The notes under the pieces: generated by a model
Seen by the model: the letters and a program-made list of their open reading frames with translations, nothing else
Database searches by the model: none
What the model was told of the DNA's origin: nothing
Made by a program: the position numbers and the translations under genes
Shown here: piece by piece, positions 36,617 to 45,003 of the stretch
Numbering within the stretch: position 1 is the stretch's first letter
Layout of the letters: each line of letters begins with the position of its first letter
Source: Bradyrhizobium sp. WSM471
GTDB lineage: Bacteria > Pseudomonadota > Alphaproteobacteria > Rhizobiales > Xanthobacteraceae
Assembly: GCF_000244915.1 (NCBI RefSeq)
Contig: NZ_CM001442.1
Coordinates: 2,418,001-2,482,000 of the forward strand
Length of the DNA: 64,000 nt
Reading direction: 5' to 3'

Positions 36617-38908
36617 ATGACCGCTGCAGCTCCCGAGCCGAAAGCGAACATGGGCAAGCCGGTGCCGCGCTATGACGCGGCCGCAAAGGTCACCGGACGG
36701 GCGACATATGCGTCAGACATGCCGCTCGACAATCCGGCCTACGCATTCCTGGTCACCAGCGGCATCGCCAAGGGCCGCATCGACAATTTCGATCTCGATG
36801 ATGCCAGACGGGTCCGTGGCGTGATCGACATCGTCACGCACGAGAACGCTCCCAAGCTGAAGGAATCGAAACTGTTCAGCAATGGCGGCTATGCCGGCAC
36901 CACGATCCAGCCGCTGAAATCGGCCGACATCGCCCATGACGGCCAGATCATCGCCGTCGTCATCGCCGAGAGTTACGAGGCGGCGCGCGAGGCCGCCAAT
37001 CGCGTCAAGGTCAGCTACACGGCCGTGGCACCGAGTGCGAGCTTCGACTCGCCGGGGATCACCACGGCAGCGGCAAAGGGACAGAACGCGCAGTTCAAGG
37101 AAGACCCGGAGGTCGGCGATTTCGCCAAGGCGTTCGACGCGGCCGAGGTCAAGCTCACCGCCTCCTATGAAACGCCGACCCAGCACCACAATCCGATGGA
37201 ACTGTTTACGACGAGCTGCGCCTGGATGGGCGACGAGCTCGTCATCTACGAGGGCAGCCAGTATGTCTATGGCCTGAAGAACGGCGTCGCCGAGCAGCTC
37301 GGCATCGACGCCGACAAGGTCCGTGTCGTCAATCCCTATGTCGGCGGCGGCTTTGGTTCGCGCGGCTCGATGACACCCCGCACCGCCATCATCGCCGGCA
37401 TTGCCAAACGCCTGAACCGGCCGATCAAGCTGGTGCCGACCCGCGACCAGGGTTTCACCATCGCGACCTACCGCGCCGAGACGCGCCATGAGATCAGGCT
37501 TGGTGCGGGTCGGGACGGCAAGCTGGTGGCTTTGAGGCATGACGGCGCGGAGGTTTCGTCGCGGCCGGATGCTTACTGCGTCGGCGGCACCAAGACGACG
37601 ACACGGCTCTATGCCTGCCCGAACGTCGCCAGTCTGGTGTCGATCGTGCGTGCCGACCGCAACACGCCGGGCTTCATGCGCTCGCCGCCGGAGGTGCCGT
37701 ATCTCTTCGCGCTGGAGAGCGCGATGGACGAGCTTGCGGTGAAGCTGAACATGGACCCGGTCGAGCTCCGCCGCATCAACGACACCAACGTGGAGCCGAT
37801 CGGCGGCAAGCCCTATACGTCACGGTCGTTGATGGCGTGCTTCGACGAGGCCGCCAAGGCGTTCGGCTGGTCGCAGCGTTCGCCGCAGCCGAAATCGATG
37901 TCGGACGGCGACTGGCTGATCGGCTATGGCTGTGCCGCCACCTGCTATCCGACGCAGATGGCGCCGTCTGCCGCGCGCGTCCGCCTCCAGCGCGACGGCC
38001 GTACCCGGGTCGAGATCGCCGGTCACGAGATCGGCACCGGTGCCTATACCGTCATCGCCCAGACCGCGGCCGAGCGGCTCGGCGTGCCCCTGGAGAAGGT
38101 CGCGGTCTTCCTGGGTGACAGCGATCTGCCGCCGGCGCCTGTTGCCGGCGGTTCGAACTCGACTGCCAGCACCTGCTCGGCGGTGATGATGGTGTGCGAC
38201 CGGATTCGTCAAAGGCTGTTCAAGGCCGTGATGCCGAGCGACAGCCTTGCCGACAAGGCCAAGGAGACTGTCGGCATCAGCCAGGCGCCGAGCACGCAGG
38301 CGGCGCAGAGCGATCGTCCACTCGATCTCGATAAGGCCTTCGACGCACTCGGTGTCGGCATCGTCGAAGAATACGGCGAGTGGAAGCCCGAGGGGGCGCC
38401 GCTGGATTCGTTCACGGCGATGCACAGCGGGCACGCGCGGCTCGTCGGGGGCCATCAGATGAAGGACAAGATCGCCTATGCCTTCGGTGCCGAGTTCGTC
38501 GAGGTCCGCGTCAACCGCTTTACCCATGAAATTCGTGCGCCGCGGCTGGTGGGAGCGTTCGCGGCGGGCCGCATCATGAATCCGCGCACGGCGCGCAGCC
38601 AGCTCATGGGCGGCCTGATCTGGGGCATGTCCTCGGCGCTGCTGGAAGCCACCGAGATCGACGAGCGCAATGCGCGCTACGTCAACGACAATCTTGCCGA
38701 TTATCTGGTGCCCGTGAATGCCGACGTGCCCGGTGTCGAGGTGATGCTGCTTTCCGAGCAGGACGATCACATCAACCCGGCAGGCGTGAAGGGCCTCGGC
38801 GAGCTCGCCAATGTCGGCACCAATGCGGCCATCTGCAATGCGATCTATCACGCCGCGGGCCAGCGTATCCGCAAGCTGCCCGTGCGGCTCGAAAATATCG
38901 AGGTGTGA
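36617..38908 (+). CDS. paoC: Aldehyde oxidoreductase, molybdopterin subunit (PaoC-like)
   Basis: 763 residues from ATG 36617, one ATG after the stop of the FAD subunit. PVPRYDAAAKVTGRATYASD begins the conserved N-terminal domain; PYVGGGFGSRGSM and AGGSNSTASTCSAV lie in the Mo-cofactor region; the C-terminal KGLGELANVGTNAAI carries the catalytic Glu (Gly-Glu). It is the catalytic subunit, likely binding a molybdopterin-cytosine cofactor and oxidising aromatic or aliphatic aldehydes. No insertion chaperone (PaoD) is encoded in the next genes. Confidence 0.93.
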   Translation: MTAAAPEPKANMGKPVPRYDAAAKVTGRATYASDMPLDNPAYAFLVTSGIAKGRIDNFDLDDARRVRGVIDIVTHENAPKLKESKLFSNGGYAGTTIQPLKSADIAHDGQIIAVVIAESYEAAREAANRVKVSYTAVAPSASFDSPGITTAAAKGQNAQFKEDPEVGDFAKAFDAAEVKLTASYETPTQHHNPMELFTTSCAWMGDELVIYEGSQYVYGLKNGVAEQLGIDADKVRVVNPYVGGGFGSRGSMTPRTAIIAGIAKRLNRPIKLVPTRDQGFTIATYRAETRHEIRLGAGRDGKLVALRHDGAEVSSRPDAYCVGGTKTTTRLYACPNVASLVSIVRADRNTPGFMRSPPEVPYLFALESAMDELAVKLNMDPVELRRINDTNVEPIGGKPYTSRSLMACFDEAAKAFGWSQRSPQPKSMSDGDWLIGYGCAATCYPTQMAPSAARVRLQRDGRTRVEIAGHEIGTGAYTVIAQTAAERLGVPLEKVAVFLGDSDLPPAPVAGGSNSTASTCSAVMMVCDRIRQRLFKAVMPSDSLADKAKETVGISQAPSTQAAQSDRPLDLDKAFDALGVGIVEEYGEWKPEGAPLDSFTAMHSGHARLVGGHQMKDKIAYAFGAEFVEVRVNRFTHEIRAPRLVGAFAAGRIMNPRTARSQLMGGLIWGMSSALLEATEIDERNARYVNDNLADYLVPVNADVPGVEVMLLSEQDDHINPAGVKGLGELANVGTNAAICNAIYHAAGQRIRKLPVRLENIEV

Positions 38909-38968
38909 GGGGTGGCAACGGCGTCGGCGTTGCGCTAGACACCTTGCGCCTCAAACGGAAGGTCTCTT

Positions 38969-39433
38969 ATGCAGCGTTTACAGCGCGTGCTCCTCGCCAT
39001 CATGTCGGCACTCGCGATCACCGTGATCGCCGGCGTGTCCGATTTCGTTTCCACCACGGCCTCGGCCCAGACCGCAGGGAAGACCATGACCACAGCTTCA
39101 GGTTTGCAGATCACCGACAGCGTCGCCGGCACCGGCGCTTCGCCGAAGCCCGGCCAGATCTGCGTGATGCACTACACCGGCTGGCTCTACGAGAACGGCC
39201 AGAAGGGCAAGAAATTCGACTCGTCGGTCGACCGCAACGAGCCGTTCGAATTCCCGATCGGCAAGGGCCGCGTCATCGCCGGCTGGGATGAGGGTGTTGC
39301 CTCCATGAAGGTCGGCGGCAAGCGCACGCTGATCATTCCGCCGCAGCTCGGCTATGGCGCCCGCGGCGCAGGCGGCGTGATCCCGCCAAACGCGACGCTG
39401 ATGTTCGACGTGGAATTGCTCGGGGTGAAGTGA
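38969..39433 (+). CDS. Exported FKBP-type peptidyl-prolyl cis-trans isomerase
   Basis: 154 residues. A signal peptide (hydrophobic [17 protein letters not shown], cleavage near ASA) precedes an FKBP domain with [40 protein letters not shown] and [13 protein letters not shown], which together form the proline-isomerase pocket. It helps proteins fold in the periplasm. Start ATG with GGAAGG upstream. A strong terminator follows the stop. Confidence 0.93.
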   Translation: MQRLQRVLLAIMSALAITVIAGVSDFVSTTASAQTAGKTMTTASGLQITDSVAGTGASPKPGQICVMHYTGWLYENGQKGKKFDSSVDRNEPFEFPIGKGRVIAGWDEGVASMKVGGKRTLIIPPQLGYGARGAGGVIPPNATLMFDVELLGVK

Positions 39434-39444
39434 GCCCGTAAACA

Positions 39445-39472
39445 AAAAGACCGGCCTCTCGGCCGGTCTTTT
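39445..39472. terminator. Strong bidirectional intrinsic terminator
   Basis: AAAAGACCGGCC and GGCCGGTCTTTT form a perfect 12-bp stem with a TCTC loop, between the convergent FKBP and CsbD genes; A- and T-runs on both sides let it serve both transcripts. Confidence 0.9.
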
Positions 39473-39501
39473 CGCTTTCAGTGCGACGGTGTTATCTCGT
39501 C

Positions 39502-39720
39502 TTATTCCGTCGCGCGCTTGGCTGCGGCCGCGGCGCGATCGACCGCGTCCTTCGCGGCATCCTTGGCGTCGCCCATGGCCTGCTGGCCCTTGCCCTTCAC
39601 TTCCTGGACCGCACCTTCACCCTTCAGGCGTTCGGATCCGGTGGCTTCACCGACGCCCTGCTTGGCCTTGCCCATTGCCTCGTTTGCGGTGCCCTTGATC
39701 TTGTCGGTCGTGCTACCCAT
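39502..39720 (-). CDS. CsbD family protein
   Basis: 72 residues, starting [20 protein letters not shown]; helical, Lys/Ala/Gly-rich and hydrophilic, ending in an Ala/Lys-rich tail ([11 protein letters not shown]). The [20 protein letters not shown] pattern is that of CsbD-like proteins, induced in general stress in many bacteria; molecular role unknown. ATG at 39720 has GGAGAG nearby upstream (reading the minus strand). Confidence 0.9.
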   Translation of the reverse strand: MGSTTDKIKGTANEAMGKAKQGVGEATGSERLKGEGAVQEVKGKGQQAMGDAKDAAKDAVDRAAAAAKRATE

Positions 39721-39847
39721 GAAACTCTCCTGCGGTTTGCTCGCTGGGACAACGTCCGACGGTTACGGGGGTTCCGTTTTTGTTATGGCTCGATGTCGCG
39801 GCTTTGGGTTAGTTTGCCGCACACGGAACCAATAGAAAGCAAGTCCC

Positions 39848-40360
39848 ATGACCGGCCATGACCATTCGCATTCGCACCATGACCACGATCACGACGATCG
39901 CTGGAAGCATGACGGCGTGCGCGTCATTCCCGGCAACCAGCTCGATACCAACGTGCCGTCGACGGCGGGCATGGACCGCGCGGCCGCGATCAATTTCGCG
40001 CGCGTCGGTGCGCAGAAATTGTGGGCGGGCACCGTCAGCATCAAGCCCGACGCCAAGACCGGCGCGCATCACCACGGCCATCTCGAAAGCGTCATCTACG
40101 TGGTGAAGGGCAAGGCGCGGATGCGCTGGGGCGAGAGCCTCCAATTCACCGCAGAGGCTGGCCCCGGCGACTTCATTTTCGTCCCGCCCTACGTGCCCCA
40201 TCAGGAAATCAACGCCAGCCCGGACGAGGTGCTGGAATGCGTGCTGGTGCGCAGCGACGGCGAGGCGGTCGCGATCAACCTCGACATCGAGCCGGTCGAG
40301 AAGCCCGAGACCGTGCTGTGGGTCGATCCCATTCACCGCGATCCGAACGAGAAGAAGTAG
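39848..40360 (+). CDS. Cupin-domain protein with a histidine-rich N-terminus
   Basis: 170 residues. The first 20 residues are almost only His, Asp and Ser (HDHSHSHHDHDHDD), a likely metal-chelating extension. A single cupin barrel follows with motif 1 GAHHHGHLESVIYVVKG (His, His, Glu metal ligands) and motif 2 PGDFIFVPPYVPHQEIN. Such small cupins serve as dioxygenases, isomerases or metal sensors; function not assignable here. ATG at 39848, adjacent to no clear operon partner. Confidence 0.85.
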   Translation: MTGHDHSHSHHDHDHDDRWKHDGVRVIPGNQLDTNVPSTAGMDRAAAINFARVGAQKLWAGTVSIKPDAKTGAHHHGHLESVIYVVKGKARMRWGESLQFTAEAGPGDFIFVPPYVPHQEINASPDEVLECVLVRSDGEAVAINLDIEPVEKPETVLWVDPIHRDPNEKK

Positions 40361-40490
40361 GGCTGGCCCAAGACCGCGTCGGGCGATGCGACAGAACCCC
40401 GCAGGTTAGAGAGCGAGAAATATCCGGAAGCGCTGTCGGGTGGCAGCCCAGCCGTCCGTCCTTGGGCAGAACCCCGCCCAAGGAGCTCCG

Positions 40491-40919
40491 ATGCCCAGGA
40501 TGATTTTCGTCAATCTGCCCGTGACCGACCTCAAGCGCGCCACTGCGTTTTACGAGGCGGTCGGTGCGACGAGGAACCCGCAATTCAGCGACGAAACAGC
40601 GAGCTGCATGGTCTTTTCCGAGACCATCTACGCGATGCTGACGACCCACCAAAAATTCCGTCAGTTCACGCCGAAGCCGATCGCGGATGCAAAGACCTCA
40701 AACCAGGCGCTGTTCTGCCTGTCCGCGGACAGCCGGACCGAGGTCGACGATATCGTCAGCAGGGCCGCGGCTGCAGGCGGGGTCGCCGATCCCAGCCCGA
40801 AGGATGAATACAGTTTCATGTACGGCCGCAGCTTCGAGGATCCGGACGGCCACATGTGGGGTGTGAACTGGATGGACATGGCAGCCTTCGCCGCGCAGTC
40901 CGAGATGGCGAACCCCTGA
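40491..40919 (+). CDS. VOC (glyoxalase-like) family protein, extradiol-type
   Basis: 142 residues from ATG 40491 (AAGGAG upstream). N-terminal FVNLPVTDLKRATAFYEAVG and C-terminal SFEDPDGHMWGVNWMD are the two halves of a vicinal-oxygen-chelate module of the DUF/lactoylglutathione-lyase-like sort. Metal ligands are only partly evident. It is followed after 42 bases by a second VOC gene and the two may be one transcript. Confidence 0.88.
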   Translation: MPRMIFVNLPVTDLKRATAFYEAVGATRNPQFSDETASCMVFSETIYAMLTTHQKFRQFTPKPIADAKTSNQALFCLSADSRTEVDDIVSRAAAAGGVADPSPKDEYSFMYGRSFEDPDGHMWGVNWMDMAAFAAQSEMANP

Positions 40920-40961
40920 TCTAAGCCCACGACAGCAAGAAGCCGAAGAGGAGCATTCACG

Positions 40962-41450
40962 ATGTCCAAGGTCGTTCCCTGCATGTGGTTCAACGGCGAC
41001 GCCGAGGAAGCCGCGAAATTCTACGTCTCGCTCGTGCCGAATTCGGCGATCACGCATGTTCGGCGCAATGTTTCAGATGGCCCGTCCGGCAAGGAAGGCT
41101 CCGTGCTCGTCGTCGAATTCTCTGTGGCGGGACAGCCTTTGGTCGCGCTCAACGGCGGCATGAAAATGGAATACACCCACGCGATCTCGCTGATGATCCA
41201 TTGCGACGATCAGGCCCAGGTCGACAGCGTCTGGAATGCGTTCCTGGCCCATGGCAGCAAGGAAGAGCAGTGCGGCTGGCTCAGGGATCGCTGGGGCGTG
41301 GCCTGGCAGGTGGTGCCGAAGGTGATGTTCGAATTCCTCTCGAGCCCCGAAAAGGCGGCTGCCGCACGCGCAATGCAGGCCATGATGAAGATGGTCAAGC
41401 TGGATGTGGAGGCGCTGCGGCGGGCGTTCGAGGGCAAGTCGGCGGCGTGA
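40962..41450 (+). CDS. VOC family protein, PhnB-like (3-demethylubiquinone-9 methyltransferase fold)
   Basis: 162 residues. KVVPCMWFNGDAEEAAKFYV and a late RDRWGVAWQVVPKVMFE are the hallmark pattern of PhnB/YciE-like glyoxalase superfamily proteins, with a helical C-terminal tail (AMQAMMKMVKLDVEALRRAF). No enzyme role is established for most of these. It probably shares a transcript with the preceding VOC gene. A palindromic repeat lies right after. Confidence 0.88.
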   Translation: MSKVVPCMWFNGDAEEAAKFYVSLVPNSAITHVRRNVSDGPSGKEGSVLVVEFSVAGQPLVALNGGMKMEYTHAISLMIHCDDQAQVDSVWNAFLAHGSKEEQCGWLRDRWGVAWQVVPKVMFEFLSSPEKAAAARAMQAMMKMVKLDVEALRRAFEGKSAA

Positions 41451-41476
41451 AGCGCGTGCCCTTGCCACATACTCAC

Positions 41477-41582
41477 TGTCATCGCCCGGCTCGACCGGGC
41501 GATCCAGTACGCCGAGACGGTCGTGGGTCAATCCATAGGCCGCGGCGTACTGGATTGCCCCGGTCGAGCCGGGGCATGACAG
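41477..41582. repeat. Palindromic intergenic repeat, family A, copy 2
   Basis: Same layout as 15904-16008: opens TGTCATCGCCCGGCTCGACC, closes with CCCCGGTCGAGCCGGGGCATGACA, and shares inner arms GATCCAGTACGCCG and CGGCGTACTGGAT. The middle differs, so the pair are related copies and not a recent duplication. Confidence 0.85.
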
Positions 41583-41606
41583 CGGAATTTGAGGCGAGGT
41601 CCGCCG

Positions 41607-42761
41607 CTAATAATTGATCCGCAGCCCCACGCCGCCATGGATGGTGTTACCCACCGGCTGCGGGCCGAGCGTGCCGTTGGCGAACAGGTCGACGATCCAG
41701 CCCTTCTGCACGCGGAAGCCGAGCCGGCCGCCATATTCGAACCAGCCCTGGTTGCCCATGGTCGGCACCACCACGCCGTCGCCGGTCACGGTGGCGACGA
41801 TGCCGCTATGGCCAGCGAATGACTGCACCCAGCCGCCATTGATGTTGGCCTCAATATTGCTGCCGTAGAGATGCGTCCACTGGCCGCCGATCTTGACCAG
41901 GCTGGTGCGGTCGGTGCCGGTCGCGATGCTGGCGTCGAACGGATTGAACGCCACTGCGCTGTCCGTATAGCCCGAGACGCGCTGCCAGAGCTGCCAGACC
42001 TCGATCGAGGCGGCGACCTCGTCGCGAGGCGACACGCGGCTCATCCAGCCGGCACGGCCATAGACGGCGTAGTTCGCGGCGTTGGTCGAACTCGTGACGC
42101 TCACCGGTCCGAGGCTCGTGTTGTAGCTGCGGGTGTAGCGCGCCTTCTCCCACGGCGTCAGGATCGTGCCGACGTCGAAGAACGGACGCGACGAGCCCCA
42201 GTCGGTGAAGTCATAACGCAGCGCGAAGGCGCCGATCGGCGCGCTGGTGATGTTGTAGCCGCCCTCGCTGTACTGCGTGTAGGCGATGCCGGCGAGCAGC
42301 GACAGATTGTTGGTCAGCTCCTTGCGGCCATGAATGCCCGCCGAGAACGAGCCGGCGGAGCCGAATGCGCTGACGCAGTTGCTGCAATTGACCTGCTCGT
42401 TGACGCCGAGCAGCACCGTGCCGAGCACCCGGTTGGTGATCATCTGGTTGAAGCGCTGGTTGGCAAGGCCGCCGATCGAGCCGCCGCTGGAATCCGCGCC
42501 AGTCGGCGTCGGGCTCGGCGAGGATGACGGATAAGGGCTCGGCGACGATGACGGGTTGGGGCTGGGCGAGGGCGAGGGGCTGTGGGTCGGCGACGGCGAG
42601 GGTGAATAGCTCGGCGCCGGGGTGGGCGTCGGACCTCCGCACTCGGACTCGCACGCCGTGGCGGCTGCCGCCGGACGGGCATCGACCGCGATCAACGCAA
42701 ACGCAGCCACGGCGGTCAGCACGCTCGCGAGCATGAAGCGCCTGACGTTGAATACTTCCAT
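41607..42761 (-). CDS. Outer-membrane beta-barrel with Pro/Ser/Thr-rich linker (autotransporter-like)
   Basis: 384 residues from ATG 42761; a GTG at 42776 overlapping the previous stop is possible. A signal peptide (FMLASVLTAVAAFALIAV, cleavage after AAA) is followed by a Cys pair and then about 45 residues made almost only of Pro, Ser and Thr in P-S-P-S and P-T-P-T runs (42500-42630). The C-terminal 280 residues show alternating strands (LSLLAGIAYTQYSEGGYN and the like) and an ending GVGLRINY typical of barrels, as in autotransporter beta-domains. There is no large passenger. It is the second gene of an operon with a FecR-domain gene. A protein mannosyltransferase gene lies beyond that gene. 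Confidence 0.82.
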   Translation of the reverse strand: MEVFNVRRFMLASVLTAVAAFALIAVDARPAAAATACESECGGPTPTPAPSYSPSPSPTHSPSPSPSPNPSSSPSPYPSSSPSPTPTGADSSGGSIGGLANQRFNQMITNRVLGTVLLGVNEQVNCSNCVSAFGSAGSFSAGIHGRKELTNNLSLLAGIAYTQYSEGGYNITSAPIGAFALRYDFTDWGSSRPFFDVGTILTPWEKARYTRSYNTSLGPVSVTSSTNAANYAVYGRAGWMSRVSPRDEVAASIEVWQLWQRVSGYTDSAVAFNPFDASIATGTDRTSLVKIGGQWTHLYGSNIEANINGGWVQSFAGHSGIVATVTGDGVVVPTMGNQGWFEYGGRLGFRVQKGWIVDLFANGTLGPQPVGNTIHGGVGLRINY

Positions 42762-42763
42762 CG

Positions 42764-43465
42764 TCAGCGCCCGCACAGCATGCCGTCGTCATGGGCGGCG
42801 GGCGTGATGGTCGGCGACGCGTCCGCATATTGGTTGACCGCGCACAGTCCCGCGCTCGCGGCGCAGGTCGCGGCAAAGGTCCAGGGCGGCGTATTGGTCT
42901 TATTGATAGAGACCTTGCCGCCGGTCGAGGTGATGATTGCGGTGTCGCCGGGCTGGGTGAGCTGGACGCACTGTTGGCTCGTCGTGCAGACACTGGCGGC
43001 GCCGTCCTGCAGCACGACGACCGAGCGGCCGCGCTGGGACAGGATATCGAGAGTGGTACCGCGCACGCCGATGGTCGCGAGCGGTGTGGTGATCTTGTAG
43101 GCGGTCTTCTCGGAATGTCCGGTGACGAAACGGAATGCGCCGGTCGTCATGCGGATCGCGACGTCACGATAGCTGTGCTCGTCGTTGAAGACGGTGCGGT
43201 CGAGCTTGAGCGTCGCGCTCGGACCGAGCGACAGATTGGTGCTGTCGGCCATCACGAAGCGCGCCGCGCTGCCGGCGCCGGTGCGCACGGTTTCGTCCCG
43301 CAGCATGCTGTCGCCGACGCTGATCGGCGTCGTGGTTGTGGCCACGCGAACGACTTCATTCTGAATCACGACGGCTTCACCGACGCGCGTCTGCGCTTGG
43401 GCGCAAGACGCCGCGCACAAGACCGTCGACAACAACGTGGAGAAAAGCCAGAAACGCAAATTCAT
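42764..43465 (-). CDS. Exported FecR-domain protein
   Basis: 233 residues. A signal peptide (LRFWLFSTLLSTVLCAASCA, cleavage after AQA) then a FecR domain: RVATTTTPISVGDSMLRDET, FVMADSTNLSLGPSATLKLD, and ITTPLATIGVRGTTLDIL. There is no transmembrane anti-sigma helix and no sigma factor next door, so this is not a classic FecIR system but a stand-alone periplasmic or surface FecR protein of the kind found with adhesins and barrels. Three or four Cys in the C-terminal part may pair. Its stop and the next gene's start are two bases apart. Confidence 0.88.
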   Translation of the reverse strand: MNLRFWLFSTLLSTVLCAASCAQAQTRVGEAVVIQNEVVRVATTTTPISVGDSMLRDETVRTGAGSAARFVMADSTNLSLGPSATLKLDRTVFNDEHSYRDVAIRMTTGAFRFVTGHSEKTAYKITTPLATIGVRGTTLDILSQRGRSVVVLQDGAASVCTTSQQCVQLTQPGDTAIITSTGGKVSINKTNTPPWTFAATCAASAGLCAVNQYADASPTITPAAHDDGMLCGR

Positions 43466-43555
43466 TTCGCAACCGATCGATGTGTCCCTGATCGTACCGG
43501 ATCACGCGCGCTTGCGATGTGGCGGAATTATCACAAGCAGCGCGAGACCTGCGTT

Positions 43556-44947
43556 ATGCTTAGTGACAGTTGCGGCAGAATGCGTTCAATGAAAACCGCG
43601 ATCTCAATTATTCTCGGCGGTGACGCAAATTTGCCACGCAAAACTTCCCCACAAGTGCCGCGCGACTTGGCCGCGGTTCCGAAGGTGTCGCGGAGCGCAG
43701 TGATTGCTGTCGCGATTTTCCTGGTCGCGCATCTTGCCCTGCTGATCGGCTTGACGACGCCGGAGAAGTTCGTCTTCGACGAAGTGCATTACGTGCCGGC
43801 AGCGCGGCAGATGCTGGCACCATCGATGTCGCAACCGATGCTCAATCCGATGCATCCGCCATTGGCGAAAGAGCTGATCGCGCTATCGATCGCGGCCTTC
43901 GGCGACACCGCGCTGGGCTGGCGCTATCCCGCGACATTGTTCGGCGCGCTCGCGATCGTCGCGATCTATCTGTGCGGCCTCGCGCTGTTCGCCGCGCAAG
44001 GGCCTGCGATCGCCGCCGCGCTGATCGCCGGCTGCAACCAGATGCTGTACGTGCAGGCGCGCGTCGCGATGCTCGACATTTTTGCACTCGGCTTCGGCCT
44101 GCTCGCGATTGCCGCCTTCATGCACGGTTTTCGAAAGGATCGTCCCCATGCATTGTTCGCGGCTGCCGGCAGCCTGTTCGGCTGTGCTGTCGCCTGCAAA
44201 TGGAGCGGCCTTTTTCCGCTCGGAATCTGCATCGCCATCGTCGCGGTGATCCGCCTGATGCAGGGCTGGCACACCCTGTTTGCCGACGCGAAGCCAGAGG
44301 ATTGGTACCGGCCCGATCTCTGGCCCGCCTTCAGATTACATCAGGTCGTGCTCTGCTTCATTGTCCTGCCCGCGATGACATATCTTGCGGCCTTCGTCCC
44401 GCTCTACGGCATGTCGCTGCCGGATTTGCTCGAGGCGCAGCGCCGGATCTTCGCCGACAACACCACCACTGCCATCGCCGGCCATACTTATATGAGCGCC
44501 TGGCCGTCATGGCCGCTGCTCGCGCGCCCGGTGTGGTTCCTGTTCGACAAGACCGCGGGCGACAATGTCTCCGCGATCGTATTCCTCGGGAATCCCCTGG
44601 TGCTGTGGCCGGCGCTGCCCGCGCTCGCCGTCGTGCTGCGCGACTTCGTCGTCGCGCGTCGCCGGGATGCGTTCCTGATCGCGGTGTTCTATTTCGGGTC
44701 CTGGCTCGCCTGGGCGTTGCTGCCGCGTACGCTGGCCTTCATTTATTACTATCTGCCGGCCGCGACCGTGGCGTCACTCGCGCTGGTCTACGTGCTGCGC
44801 CGGGACGGTCTGCCACGCTGGCTGTTGTGGGCTTATGTCGCGATCGCGGCAGCGGGCTTTGCCGCCATGCTGCCGATCTCGGCGGCCTTCGTCGGCACGT
44901 CGATGCAGAGCTTCAACCGGCTGATGCTCTTCCAAAGCTGGATATGA
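43556..44947 (+). CDS. Dolichyl-phosphate-mannose protein mannosyltransferase family (GT39, PMT)
   Basis: 463 residues from ATG 43556; ATGs at 43580 and 43589 are also possible and no ribosome site decides. About ten membrane helices. The first periplasmic loop holds the PMT catalytic pattern FVFDEVHYVPAARQM (Asp-Glu) and MHPPLAKELIAL, which match GT39 enzymes better than ArnT-type lipid transferases. A late SWPLLARPVWFLFDK is typical of the PMT four-helix C-terminal domain. Such enzymes transfer mannose from a polyprenyl-phosphate donor to Ser/Thr of secreted proteins. It is divergent from the FecR/barrel operon, whose barrel has a Ser/Thr/Pro-rich linker. Confidence 0.87.
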   Translation: MLSDSCGRMRSMKTAISIILGGDANLPRKTSPQVPRDLAAVPKVSRSAVIAVAIFLVAHLALLIGLTTPEKFVFDEVHYVPAARQMLAPSMSQPMLNPMHPPLAKELIALSIAAFGDTALGWRYPATLFGALAIVAIYLCGLALFAAQGPAIAAALIAGCNQMLYVQARVAMLDIFALGFGLLAIAAFMHGFRKDRPHALFAAAGSLFGCAVACKWSGLFPLGICIAIVAVIRLMQGWHTLFADAKPEDWYRPDLWPAFRLHQVVLCFIVLPAMTYLAAFVPLYGMSLPDLLEAQRRIFADNTTTAIAGHTYMSAWPSWPLLARPVWFLFDKTAGDNVSAIVFLGNPLVLWPALPALAVVLRDFVVARRRDAFLIAVFYFGSWLAWALLPRTLAFIYYYLPAATVASLALVYVLRRDGLPRWLLWAYVAIAAAGFAAMLPISAAFVGTSMQSFNRLMLFQSWI

Positions 44948-44950
44948 TAT

Positions 44951-44979
44951 CGCCGCCTGCCGGGGAACGGCAGGCGGCG
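44951..44979. terminator. Hairpin between PMT and OmpA genes
   Basis: CGCCGCCTGCCG and CGGCAGGCGGCG form a perfect 12-bp stem with a five-base loop, four bases after the PMT stop, followed by CCTTTATG. The T-run is short, so termination may be weak or shared by both convergent genes. Confidence 0.6.
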
Positions 44980-45003
44980 CCTTTATGGGCGATGACCTGT
45001 GAA

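Noticed and set aside
42791..43555. N-terminal extension of the PMT gene into the FecR gene region
   Set aside because: The extension is antisense to FecR and lacks hydrophobic helices; the PMT starts near 43556-43589.
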